The translations under genes were made by a program, and so were the position numbers. Shown here in pieces: positions 42,717 through 50,206 of a DNA stretch of 64,000 bases. Origin of the DNA: Leucobacter sp. Ag1 (GTDB lineage: Bacteria > Actinomycetota > Actinomycetes > Actinomycetales > Microbacteriaceae); contig NZ_LAYO01000104.1 in assembly GCF_000980875.1 (NCBI RefSeq), forward strand, positions 36,828 through 100,827. The letters are read 5' to 3'. Within the stretch, counting starts at the first letter, position 1. Each line of letters begins with the position of its first letter. The notes under the pieces were generated by a model, which was not told where the DNA came from, did not search any database, and saw only the letters and a list, made by a program, of their open reading frames with translations.

Positions 42717-44455
42717 GACCGCACGAGCACCGCGTCCCCGAGCACCGCGCGCGCGGTGAGCATGCCGCCGGAGAGCGACGCCGAGTCGAAACCCTCCTGC
42801 GCGAGCAGGCGGTGGGCGATGTGCGAGCGGACACCGGAGCCGCAGAGCGCGAGCACGGGACGGTCGGCGGCCGCCGCCCGGACCTCGCCGAGCCGCTCAC
42901 GCAGCTCGGTGTGCGGCACGTTCAGCGCACCCGGCAGGTGCCCCGCGGCGAACTCCCCCGGGCTGCGGACGTCGAGCACGAGCGCGCCGTCGCGGAGTTC
43001 CGCCCAGTGCTCGGCGTACCAGAGCTCGAGCGTGCCGTCGACGACGTTCGACCCGACCATCCCGGCGAGGTTGACCGGATCCTTCGCACTGCCGTGCACG
43101 GGCGAGTACGCGAGGTCGAGGTCCACCAGGTCGCCCGCGGTCATCCCCGCCCGGATCGCGGTGGCGAGCACGTCGATCCGTTTGTCGACCCCGTCGGGGC
43201 CGACGCCCTGGGCGCCCAGCACCAGCCCGTCGCCGCGACGGACGTGCACGAGCAGCGACATCTGCGCGGCGCCGGGGAAATAGCCGGCGTGCTGATTCGG
43301 GTGCAGGTGCAGGGTGGCGAAATCGATGCCCGCGCGGTCGAGCGCCCGCCGATTGGCGCCGGTGAGCGCGGCGGTGAGGGACCCGACGCGGATCACCGCG
43401 GTGCCGAGCGGCGCCGGGATCGGGCGCGCGAGCTCCGGGCGCAGCAGGTGATCGGCGATCTGGCGCCCCGCCCGGTTCGCGGGGCCCGCGAGCAGCACCG
43501 AGCGGCGGATCCCGGTGACCGGATCGGTCGAGCGGACCGCGTCTCCGGCCGCGGAGACGTGCGGGGCGGAGGTCCGCCCGCGCTCGTCGACGACGATCGC
43601 GCCGTCCTCGCAGAGGATCCCGGCGGCCTCGAACACCGCGGTGTCGGGGCGCGCACCGGCAGCGAGCAGGATCGTGTCGGCGGGAAGGCGCGCGCCGTCG
43701 GACAGCAGGACGGTGTCGCGTTCGACGCCGGGCTCGATCCCGACCGCCTCGACTCCCGTGCGCACGCGGACGCCGATCCGCGCGAGCTCCGCGGCGACGG
43801 GCGCCGCGATCTCGGGTTCGAGCGGCGCGAGCACGTGCGGTCCCCGCTGCACCAGCTCGACTTCCAGGGCCCGCGCGCGCAGCGCCTCGGCCGCTTCCAC
43901 ACCGATGAAGCCCGCGCCGAGGACGACCGCGCGACGCACGCCGTCGGCCGGGAATTCCGATTCGACCAGCTCGCGCAGTGCGACCGCATCGCCCACCGTG
44001 CGCAGCGTGCCCACGCGCACCGAATCGATCCCGGGGATCTCGGGGCGGACGGCGATCGTGCCGGGCGCGAGCAGCAGCTCGTCGTAGGTGAGCACCTCGT
44101 CCCCCGCGGGAGTGCGCACGACGACCTCGCGCGCGGCCGGGTCGAGGCCGATCACCTCGTGCCTCGGACGCACGTCGAGGTTCAGCACGGCCCGCAACGA
44201 CTCGGGGGTCTGCACGAGCAGCGCCGACTCGTCGGCGATCTCGCCGCTGACGTAGTAGGGCAGCCCGCAGTTCGCGAAGGAGACGTGCTCGCCGCGCTCC
44301 AGCACGATGATCTCCGCGTGCTCGTCGAGCCGACGGGCGCGTGCGGCGGCGCTCATCCCGGCGGCGACGCCGCCCACGATCAGGATCCGCCGCGGTCGCG
44401 CGTCGCCCGCGTCCCGCGTCCCGAGCGCCGCGGTCGATTCGTCCACCGCGCTCAT
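42713..44455 (-). CDS. CoA-disulfide reductase-like flavoprotein fused to rhodanese
   Basis: A 580-residue fusion. Residues 23 to about 470 are a pyridine nucleotide-disulfide reductase: ILIVGGVAAGMSAAARARRL, the single active cysteine Cys63 in SFANCGLPYYVSG, AVVLGAGFIGVEAAEAL for NAD(P)H and AAGDAVRSTDP. Residues about 480-580 are a rhodanese domain, LVLDVRSPGEFAAGHLPGALN with active Cys538 in LALCGSGVRS. Known CoADR-rhodanese proteins reduce CoA disulfides or persulfides and handle sulfane sulfur. It is likely induced by reactive sulfur through the divergent CstR-like repressor. ATG 44455 overlaps the stop of the small Cys protein gene. The stop overlaps the convergent oxidase stop. Confidence 0.9.
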   Translation of the reverse strand: MSAVDESTAALGTRDAGDARPRRILIVGGVAAGMSAAARARRLDEHAEIIVLERGEHVSFANCGLPYYVSGEIADESALLVQTPESLRAVLNLDVRPRHEVIGLDPAAREVVVRTPAGDEVLTYDELLLAPGTIAVRPEIPGIDSVRVGTLRTVGDAVALRELVESEFPADGVRRAVVLGAGFIGVEAAEALRARALEVELVQRGPHVLAPLEPEIAAPVAAELARIGVRVRTGVEAVGIEPGVERDTVLLSDGARLPADTILLAAGARPDTAVFEAAGILCEDGAIVVDERGRTSAPHVSAAGDAVRSTDPVTGIRRSVLLAGPANRAGRQIADHLLRPELARPIPAPLGTAVIRVGSLTAALTGANRRALDRAGIDFATLHLHPNQHAGYFPGAAQMSLLVHVRRGDGLVLGAQGVGPDGVDKRIDVLATAIRAGMTAGDLVDLDLAYSPVHGSAKDPVNLAGMVGSNVVDGTLELWYAEHWAELRDGALVLDVRSPGEFAAGHLPGALNVPHTELRERLGEVRAAAADRPVLALCGSGVRSHIAHRLLAQEGFDSASLSGGMLTARAVLGDAVLVRS

Positions 44456-44649
44456 CGGCCGAACAGTCGGGCGAGGAACCCGCCCCGCTCCGCTGCGGCG
44501 GCGTCCATCTCGGCGCGGGAGTGGGACCCCGAGCACCACTGGGACGCCGGCACCGACGCCTTCACCTGCTGCACGTGCTGGCCGCATCCGGCCCACGTCG
44601 TCTTGCCGCACACCTTGCACGCGGTGGGTCTGCACATCGTCCACTCCAT
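44452..44649 (-). CDS. small cysteine-rich (probable zinc- or sulfur-binding) protein
   Basis: A 65-residue protein from ATG 44649, or 61 residues from ATG 44637. The core MCRPTACKVCGKTTWAGCGQHV has four cysteines in a C-x4-C-x2-C-x6-C pattern plus His, followed by a fifth Cys and His in WCSGSH. This looks like a small zinc ribbon, or a thiol relay for sulfane sulfur. Similar short proteins of unknown role are common in actinobacteria. It is the first gene of the operon with the rhodanese fusion (4-base overlap) and sits directly downstream of the two operator copies, so reactive sulfur handling is a reasonable guess. Confidence 0.7.
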   Translation of the reverse strand: MEWTMCRPTACKVCGKTTWAGCGQHVQQVKASVPASQWCSGSHSRAEMDAAAAERGGFLARLFGR

Positions 44650-44655
44650 TCGCTC

Positions 44656-44675
44656 GAATACCCTCGGGGGTATTC
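44656..44675. promoter_or_regulatory. CsoR/CstR-type operator, copy 1
   Basis: GAATACCC (44656-44663) and GGGTATTC (44668-44675) are perfect 8-bp arms around 4 bases. The ATACCC-4-GGGTAT pattern is typical for CsoR/CstR-family repressors. It is 7 bases upstream of the small Cys protein gene. Confidence 0.75.
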
Positions 44676-44682
44676 TGACACA

Positions 44683-44698
44683 ATACCCTATGGGGTAT
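44683..44698. promoter_or_regulatory. CsoR/CstR-type operator, copy 2
   Basis: ATACCC (44683-44688), 4-base spacer, GGGTAT (44693-44698). It has the same architecture as copy 1, with centres 25 bases apart. It is closer to the repressor gene, so the pair can control both divergent transcripts. Confidence 0.75.
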
Positions 44699-44738
44699 CC
44701 TGGGAAGCGCTTTCGACCCACGCGACGAACGGAGCACG

Positions 44739-45014
44739 ATGAGCAGCACGGAGCACGGGGATCCCGAGACGCAGCGCAAGATCGCGAACCGCCTGCGCCG
44801 GGCCCGCGGTCAGCTCGACGCCGTCATCTCGGCGGTGGAGGACGAGGCGAGCTGCCGCGACGTCGTGCAGCAGCTCTCCGCGGTCTCGAAGGCGCTCGAC
44901 CGCGCGGGCTTCCTCATCGTCGCGACCGCGCTGCGCGAGTGTCTCGAAGCGCCGGAGGGCGAGTCCGAGCTCGATGTCGCCGAGCTCGAGAAGCTCTTCC
45001 TCTCGCTCGCCTGA
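44739..45014 (+). CDS. CsoR/RcnR-family repressor, CstR (persulfide-sensing) type
   Basis: A 91-residue all-helical repressor (DUF156). KIANRLRRARGQLDAVISAVED is the DNA-contact helix region. The family's ligand positions read Cys39 (SCRD), Ala64 and Cys68 (TALREC). Copper-sensing CsoR has Cys-His-Cys; here the histidine is replaced, leaving the two-cysteine set found in CstR, which forms di- to tetrasulfide crosslinks with reactive sulfur. The neighbouring rhodanese/CoADR operon and two operators fit a persulfide-response circuit. ATG 44739 follows ACGGAG. It is convergent with allB. Confidence 0.9.
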   Translation: MSSTEHGDPETQRKIANRLRRARGQLDAVISAVEDEASCRDVVQQLSAVSKALDRAGFLIVATALRECLEAPEGESELDVAELEKLFLSLA

Positions 45015-45059
45015 GCGGGCAAAGGCCGCGGAACCCGGCTCGGTGCCGGAAGCCGCGCC

Positions 45060-46403
45060 TCAGATCACCCGCCCGGTCCGCGAGAGCACGCCCTCGCCGC
45101 GGCGGTAGACGGGTGCGCCGCCGAGGTAGGTCGCATCGACGACGCCCCGGAGCTCGGCCCCGTCCCACGGCGACATCCGGTTGCGCACGTGCAGCTCCTC
45201 GGCGTCGAGCGTGCGGGTCTCGTCGGGACGCACCACCGCGAAGTCGGCCCGCAGCCCCTCCGCGATCCGGCCCCGGTCTCCGATGCCGGCGATCCCCGCC
45301 GGACCGGTCGTCATGAGCGGCAGGATCGCCTCGAGCGCCACCCCGCGTCGCGAGGCCTCCGCCCAGACCGACGAGAAGCCCGTCTCGACGCCCGAGATCC
45401 CGCCCCAGGCGAGCCCCCAGTCGCCGTCGCCCTGCCGCTTCAGCTCGGGCGTCGACGGCGAGTGGTCGCTCACGATCGCGTCGATGGTGCCGTCGAGCAC
45501 GCCGCCCCAGAGCAGATCCTGGTTCGCGCGCTCGCGGATCGGCGGGCAGCACTTGAACACGGGCGCAGCATCGGGGATGTCCTCGGCGGCGAGGGTCAGG
45601 TAGTGCGGGCAGGTCTCGACGGTGAGCCGCACACCGTCGGCCTTCGCCGCACGGATCGCGTCGAGCGCGCCGGCATCGGCGAGGTGCACGATGTGGGCGC
45701 GACCGCCCGTGCGCCGCGCGGCCTCGATGAGGCGCAGGATCGCGGTGCGCTCGCTCGCCGCCGGGCGCGACGCGAGGAAGTCCGCATAACGGCGGGCGCC
45801 GACGGCGTCGCCGAGATACTCCTCGTCCTCCGCATGCACGAGCAGGAGGCCGTCGAAGCCCGCGAGCTCCGAGAGCGCCGCTTCGAGCTGCGCGGCGTCG
45901 AGGTGACCGAACTCGTCGATCCCGGACGGTGCGAGGAAGCACTTCACGCCCCGCAGGCCGCCGCCGATGAGCGGCTCGAGCGCGCCGAGGTTCTCGGGCA
46001 CGGCTCCGCCCCAGAGCGCGACGTCGACCGCGAGCCGCCCTTCGGCGGCCGCCCGCTTGGCGGCGATGGCGTCGAGGGTGGTCGTGACGGGCACGCTGTT
46101 CAACGGCATGTCGACGACGGTCCCGATGCCGCCGGCCGCCGCGGCCGCGGTCCCGGTCTCGAAGCCCTCCCACTCGACCCGGCCGGGGTCGTTCAGGTGG
46201 ACGTGGCTGTCGATCAGCGCGGGGAGCAGGATCGCGTCCGCCGGGAGCACGAGCTCCGCGGACGCGTCGAACGGGTCCACCGCGGCGATGATCCCGCCTG
46301 CGATCCGGACGGTGGCCGGGGCGAAGCGGTCGCCGAGCCAGGTGTGCTCCGCCGCGATCGACGCGACGGGCGCGGACGTCGCGGGCTCGACCGCCCGGCT
46401 CAC
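45060..46403 (-). CDS. allB: allantoinase
   Basis: A 447-residue cyclic amidohydrolase of the dihydroorotase group that opens allantoin to allantoate. Metal and catalytic positions are visible: ALIDSHVHLNDPGRVEWEGF, a likely carboxylated lysine in GVKCFLAPSGIDEFG, LLVHAEDEE, HIVHLADA, CPHYL and AIVSDHSPSTPELK. The HSPS block with K nearby is typical for allantoinase rather than dihydropyrimidinase. The GTG start at 46403 overlaps the stop of the upstream ureidoglycine aminohydrolase gene (GTGA). The pair is divergent from a hydantoin/allantoin racemase gene. Confidence 0.92.
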   Translation of the reverse strand: MSRAVEPATSAPVASIAAEHTWLGDRFAPATVRIAGGIIAAVDPFDASAELVLPADAILLPALIDSHVHLNDPGRVEWEGFETGTAAAAAGGIGTVVDMPLNSVPVTTTLDAIAAKRAAAEGRLAVDVALWGGAVPENLGALEPLIGGGLRGVKCFLAPSGIDEFGHLDAAQLEAALSELAGFDGLLLVHAEDEEYLGDAVGARRYADFLASRPAASERTAILRLIEAARRTGGRAHIVHLADAGALDAIRAAKADGVRLTVETCPHYLTLAAEDIPDAAPVFKCCPPIRERANQDLLWGGVLDGTIDAIVSDHSPSTPELKRQGDGDWGLAWGGISGVETGFSSVWAEASRRGVALEAILPLMTTGPAGIAGIGDRGRIAEGLRADFAVVRPDETRTLDAEELHVRNRMSPWDGAELRGVVDATYLGGAPVYRRGEGVLSRTGRVI

Positions 46404-47227
46404 CTGCCGCCGCCCGGGGTGAGCCGCACCTGGCGGTTGACATCCTTGTACAGCAGGTAGCGGAACTGGCCGGGGCCGCCCGCATAGCAGGCCTGCGGGC
46501 AGAAGGCTCGGAGCGACAGGTAGTCCCCGGCCTCCACCTCGACCCAGTCCCCGTTCAGGTGGTAGACGGCCTTGCCCTCGAGCATCAGCAGGCCGTGCTC
46601 CATGATGTGGGTCTCCGCGAACGGGATCGAGGCACCGGGCTCGAAGGTGACCACGTTGCAGTGCATGTCGTACGCGAGATCGTCGGTCGGCAGCATCCGG
46701 GTCGTGCGCCACGTCCCGTCCGTGTCCGGCATCGCATCGGGCTCGATGTCGCGCTCGTTGCCGAAGCGCGCGCGGGGCTCGTGGCCGGCGAGCGGCTCGT
46801 GGTGCTTGCGGATCCAGCTGAACCAGGCGAGCTCCTCGCCCGCGTTGCGGACCGACCAGTCCGCGCCCGGGGGCAGGTAGGCGAAGCCGCCGGGCTCGAG
46901 CACGTGGGTCTCGTCACCGAAGCGCACGGTCAGGCCGCCGGCCATCACGAAGACGAAGGACTGCACTTCGGGCTCGGGCTCGGGCTGCTCGGAGCCGCCG
47001 CCGGGGGCGACCTCGACGAGGTACTGGGCGAAGGTGGTGGCGCCGCCCGCGACCGGACGGTTGATCACCCAGGTGCGGGTGCCGGTCCACTCGGGGAGCA
47101 CGCTCGTCACGATGTCACGCAGCACTCCGCGCGGGATCACCGTGTACGCCTCGGTCACGACGGCGCGGTCGGTGAGCAGTGCGCGCTGACTGGGAAGCGC
47201 CGTATCCGGCACGCGATAGCTGGTCAT
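46400..47227 (-). CDS. allE: (S)-ureidoglycine aminohydrolase
   Basis: A 275-residue two-cupin protein (UGHY, formerly YlbA). It converts (S)-ureidoglycine to ureidoglycolate and ammonia. Blocks include RDIVTSVLPEWTGTRTWVINRP, VFVMAGGLTVRFGDETHVLEPGGFAYLPPG in the first cupin and PFAETHIMEHGLLMLEGKAVYHLNGDWVEVEAGDYL in the second. The latter carries the Mn-binding His/Glu set, followed by AFCPQACYAGGPGQFRYLLYKDVNR. ATG 47227 is preceded by AAGGAGAT. The enzyme acts after allantoate amidohydrolase; that gene (allC) is not in this window. Confidence 0.92.
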   Translation of the reverse strand: MTSYRVPDTALPSQRALLTDRAVVTEAYTVIPRGVLRDIVTSVLPEWTGTRTWVINRPVAGGATTFAQYLVEVAPGGGSEQPEPEPEVQSFVFVMAGGLTVRFGDETHVLEPGGFAYLPPGADWSVRNAGEELAWFSWIRKHHEPLAGHEPRARFGNERDIEPDAMPDTDGTWRTTRMLPTDDLAYDMHCNVVTFEPGASIPFAETHIMEHGLLMLEGKAVYHLNGDWVEVEAGDYLSLRAFCPQACYAGGPGQFRYLLYKDVNRQVRLTPGGGR

Positions 47228-47295
47228 CTGATCTCCTTCGATCGGTCGGAACGCGCGCGCCACGATGAGCCGCGCGGAGAATGCTCACCGATCAT

Positions 47296-47321
47296 ATGTC
47301 ATACGTCTTATCGTCTGACAT
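47296..47321. promoter_or_regulatory. inverted repeat in the allE / racemase divergent promoter region
   Basis: ATGTCA (47296-47301) and TGACAT (47316-47321) are perfect 6-bp arms, 14 bases apart, within an A/T-rich stretch (47290-47330) that contrasts with the surroundings. It probably holds the promoters and an operator for the divergent ureide genes. No regulator gene is adjacent. Confidence 0.45.
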
Positions 47322-47364
47322 TTAGGGTACGATTCGAAACGGAACCGTCTCGCGAAGGAGCGAC

Positions 47365-48099
47365 ATGAAACTGCTGGCCGTCAACTGCAACACCTCAGGG
47401 TCCGTCACGCGCGAGATCGAGGCTGCCGCTCAGGCCATCGCCGCCCCCGGTACCGTGGTCGTCGGCGCCACCCCGAGCTGGGGCGTCGCCTCCGCGGAGG
47501 GGTACTACGAGAGCTTCATCTCGGCCGCCGCGGTACTCGACCTCCTGTCCACCTGGCCGGAGCACTTCGACGCGGTGATCATGGCGGGCTTCGGCGAGCA
47601 CGGCCGCGAGGGCGCGCGCCAGCTGCTCGACGTCCCCGTCGTCGACATCACCGAGGCCGCCGCCATCACCGCCGCGCTCATCGGGCACCGCTTCGGCGTC
47701 GTGACCACGCTGTCGAGCACCATCGGATCCATCGAGCAGAGCCTCGACGGGCTCGGCCTCGCCTCCCGCTGCGCGGGCGTGCGCGCGTCGGACGTGCCCG
47801 TCGTCGACGCGGCCCACGACGTCGCGGCGACGGCAGACGCGCTCGCCGAGGCCGCCCGGCCGCTGCTCGCGGCGGGCGCCGACGTGCTGGTGCTGGGCTG
47901 CGCCGGCTTCGCCGGGCTCGACGCCCTGCTCGAGGAGCGCACCGGGGTGCCGGTGGTCGACGGCGTCGCCGCGGCCGTCACCCTCTGCGAGTCCCTCGTG
48001 CGCCAGGACAAGCGGACGAGCAAGGCCGGCGCGTACGCCGCACCGAACCGCACCAAACCGACACCGGGTTGGCCGGTGAGCGGGCCGGCGGTGCGCTGA
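47365..48099 (+). CDS. aspartate/glutamate/hydantoin racemase family protein (probable allantoin or hydantoin racemase)
   Basis: A 244-residue racemase-fold protein. It starts LLAVNCNTSGSVTREIE and has VVGATPSWGVASAEGYYE, typical of hydantoin racemases. The second catalytic cysteine is present in VLGCAGFAGLD. At the position of the first catalytic cysteine the sequence reads MAGFGEHG, with Gly in place of Cys, so a two-base mechanism would need another residue. Divergence from allE-allB by 137 bases suggests it interconverts allantoin enantiomers so that allantoinase can use both. A C-terminal tail of about 30 residues is polar and unstructured. ATG 47365 follows AAGGAG. Confidence 0.8.
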   Translation: MKLLAVNCNTSGSVTREIEAAAQAIAAPGTVVVGATPSWGVASAEGYYESFISAAAVLDLLSTWPEHFDAVIMAGFGEHGREGARQLLDVPVVDITEAAAITAALIGHRFGVVTTLSSTIGSIEQSLDGLGLASRCAGVRASDVPVVDAAHDVAATADALAEAARPLLAAGADVLVLGCAGFAGLDALLEERTGVPVVDGVAAAVTLCESLVRQDKRTSKAGAYAAPNRTKPTPGWPVSGPAVR

Positions 48100-48128
48100 G
48101 CGCATCCGAGACGAAACGAGGACGGAAC

Positions 48129-49379
48129 ATGCACCAGCAGTCGGCGTTGATCGCGCGGCTCACCCAGGACCTCGACCGCGAGCTCGCGGCGGTCGACCGA
48201 CGGCTCGCCGAGCAGTATCCCGGCCGGCGAGCCGAACGGCAGCCGATCCACACCGTCTACGTGCCGGCGGACCGGTTCTCGGCGTCGACGGTCGCCGAGT
48301 GGGGCGCCGAAGCGGCCCGGATCCTCGACGCGAACGGCGATGATGCGGCGGGCCTCGCCGGGGTCGTCGGCCTGCCGATCGAGACCGTCGACGAGCTGCT
48401 GCCCCGGGTCCGGCGCAAGCTCGCCGCGGAGCCCATCGAGGACCTGCGGATCGACTTCGAGGACGGCTACGGGCCGCGCCCCGACGCGGAGGAGGACGCC
48501 GCGGCGATCGCGGCCGCCTCGGCTCTCGCCGCGCTGCTCGCGGGCGACGGCCCGAAGCCGATGCGCGCCGGGATCCGCTTCAAGTGCTTCGAGGCGGCGA
48601 CCCGTGCCCGCGGCGTGCGCACCCTCGGACTGTTCGTCGGGGCCCTCGCGGAGGCCGGCGCCGTCGACCGGCGCTTCGTCGTGACGCTGCCCAAGGTGAC
48701 CGCGGTCGAGCAGGTCTCCGCGCTCGTGACCGTGCTCGGCGCGCTGGAGGTCGAGCACGACCTCGAACCGGGCGTCCTGCGCTTCGAGATCCAGGTCGAG
48801 ACGCCGCAGTCGATCCTCGCCGCCGACGGCACGGCGCTCGTCGCCCGCCTGATCCATGCGTCGGCAGGCCGGTGCACGGCCTTGCACTACGGCACCTACG
48901 ACTACTCGGCCTCGTGCGGGATCGTGGGGCGATACCAGTCGATGGAGCATCCGGCCGCGGACCACGCGAAGGCCGTGATGCAGGTCGCGGCGGCGGGCAC
49001 CGGCGTCGAGCTGTCCGACGGCTCGACGAACGTACTGCCCGTCGGCGACCGCGATCGGGTGCACGCGGGCTGGCGGCTGCACGCCCGGCTCGTGCAGCGC
49101 TCGCTCGAGCGCGGATTCTCCCAGGGCTGGGATCTGCACCCCGGCCAGCTCCCCACCCGTTTCCTCGCGACCTACGCGTTCTACCGCGACGGGCTCGACG
49201 TCACCGTGCGCCGGCTCGCCGCCTACGCCGGAGTCGGCGAACCGACCGAGTATCTGGACGAGCCGGCCACGGCGGCAGCGCTCGCAGACACCGTCGTCCG
49301 CGGGCTGGAGTGCGGTGCGATCGCGGAGTCGGAGCTCGGCGAGATCGACCGCGAGACCCTCGTGCGACTGCGTCGGTAG
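48129..49379 (+). CDS. DUF6986 / HpcH-HpaI aldolase-like protein
   Basis: A 416-residue protein with the look of the citrate lyase/malate synthase-like TIM-barrel superfamily. DLRIDFEDGYGPRPDAEEDAAA, IRFKCFEAATRARG, EIQVETPQSILAADG and ALHYGTYDYSASCGI hold acidic residues typical of a Mg-dependent aldolase or lyase. Related actinobacterial proteins, annotated as aldolase or DUF6986, often sit by purine-ureide and malate synthase genes. Since ureide breakdown ends in glyoxylate, a glyoxylate-using lyase is a fair guess, but the reaction is unknown. It lies 29 bases after the racemase gene and faces a strong terminator. Confidence 0.75.
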   Translation: MHQQSALIARLTQDLDRELAAVDRRLAEQYPGRRAERQPIHTVYVPADRFSASTVAEWGAEAARILDANGDDAAGLAGVVGLPIETVDELLPRVRRKLAAEPIEDLRIDFEDGYGPRPDAEEDAAAIAAASALAALLAGDGPKPMRAGIRFKCFEAATRARGVRTLGLFVGALAEAGAVDRRFVVTLPKVTAVEQVSALVTVLGALEVEHDLEPGVLRFEIQVETPQSILAADGTALVARLIHASAGRCTALHYGTYDYSASCGIVGRYQSMEHPAADHAKAVMQVAAAGTGVELSDGSTNVLPVGDRDRVHAGWRLHARLVQRSLERGFSQGWDLHPGQLPTRFLATYAFYRDGLDVTVRRLAAYAGVGEPTEYLDEPATAAALADTVVRGLECGAIAESELGEIDRETLVRLRR

Positions 49380-49380
49380 C

Positions 49381-49412
49381 GGATCCGGGCGCGCGTGCGC
49401 GCGCCCGGATCC
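49381..49412. terminator. bidirectional terminator between ureide genes and the Dpp operon
   Basis: GGATCCGGGCGCGC (49381-49394) pairs perfectly with GCGCGCCCGGATCC (49399-49412), loop GTGC. It fills the 35-base gap between two convergent genes, starting at the second base after the stop of the DUF6986 gene. Confidence 0.88.
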
Positions 49413-49414
49413 TC

Positions 49415-50206
49415 CTACTCCTCGATCCCGGGCAGCGTGCCCATGCCGTCGACGGCGGGGATCGCGGCGAGCAGCCGCTGGGTGTAAGGCTCCCGCGGAT
49501 CGGACCAGACCTGCTCGGACGGCCCGCGTTCGACGATCACGCCCTTGTTCATCACGGCGACCTCGTCGGCGATGGTGCGCACGACCGCGAGGTCGTGGCT
49601 GATGAACAGCAGCGAGGCGCCGGACTCGAGGGCCAGGCGCCGCATGAGCGCCGCGACCTTCGCCTGCAGGCTCGCGTCGAGCGACGCGATCGGCTCATCG
49701 CCGATGAGGAGCTTCGGCCCGGCGGCGATCGCGCGCGCGATCGCGATGCGCTGCCGCTGGCCGCCCGAGAACTGGTGCGGGAACCGGCTGCCGACATCGG
49801 CGGGCAGTTCCACCTCGCTCAGCAGATCCGCCACGCTCCAGCTGGTCGACTCGGGGTTGGCGCGCAGACCGTCCTCGATCTGGCTGCCGACCGTGCGCCG
49901 CGGGTTGAGCGAGGCGTAGGGGTTCTGGAACACCATCTGGATGCCCATGAGCTCGCTCGGCCGCCGGCGCATGCCGAGCTTGCCGACCGCGGCGCCGCCG
50001 AAGCGGATGCTGCCGTGGGCGATGGGCTCGAGCCCGCAGACCGAGCGGGCGAGGGTCGACTTGCCGCAGCCCGACTCCCCCACGAGGCCGACTACGCTCG
50101 ACGGCGCGATGTCGATCGAGACGTCGTTCACGGCGGTCAGCGTGCCACCGCCCGGCAGGCGGTATCGGACGGTCAGATCCTGGATCGACAGCAGTGGCTC
50201 GGTCAT
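49415..50206 (-). CDS. oligopeptide-type ABC transporter, ATP-binding protein (DppF/OppF-like)
   Basis: A 263-residue ATPase. Walker A is GESGCGKST, the Q-loop is IQMVFQNPYASLNPRRTV, the signature is FSGGQRQRIAIARAI and Walker B is LLIGDEPIASLD. The EPYTQRLLAAIP tail is typical of this class. It lacks the long C-terminal oligopeptide extension with Cys residues, so its ligand may be a dipeptide or other small molecule. ATG 50206 overlaps the DppD-like stop by 4 bases. It is the last gene of a five-gene importer operon running from 54584. Confidence 0.92.
   Translation of the reverse strand: MTEPLLSIQDLTVRYRLPGGGTLTAVNDVSIDIAPSSVVGLVGESGCGKSTLARSVCGLEPIAHGSIRFGGAAVGKLGMRRRPSELMGIQMVFQNPYASLNPRRTVGSQIEDGLRANPESTSWSVADLLSEVELPADVGSRFPHQFSGGQRQRIAIARAIAAGPKLLIGDEPIASLDASLQAKVAALMRRLALESGASLLFISHDLAVVRTIADEVAVMNKGVIVERGPSEQVWSDPREPYTQRLLAAIPAVDGMGTLPGIEE

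Noticed and set aside
44739..45014. Copper-sensing CsoR assignment
   Set aside because: The conserved copper-ligand His is replaced by Ala and the neighbours are sulfur-handling genes, so CstR-type sensing is favoured.
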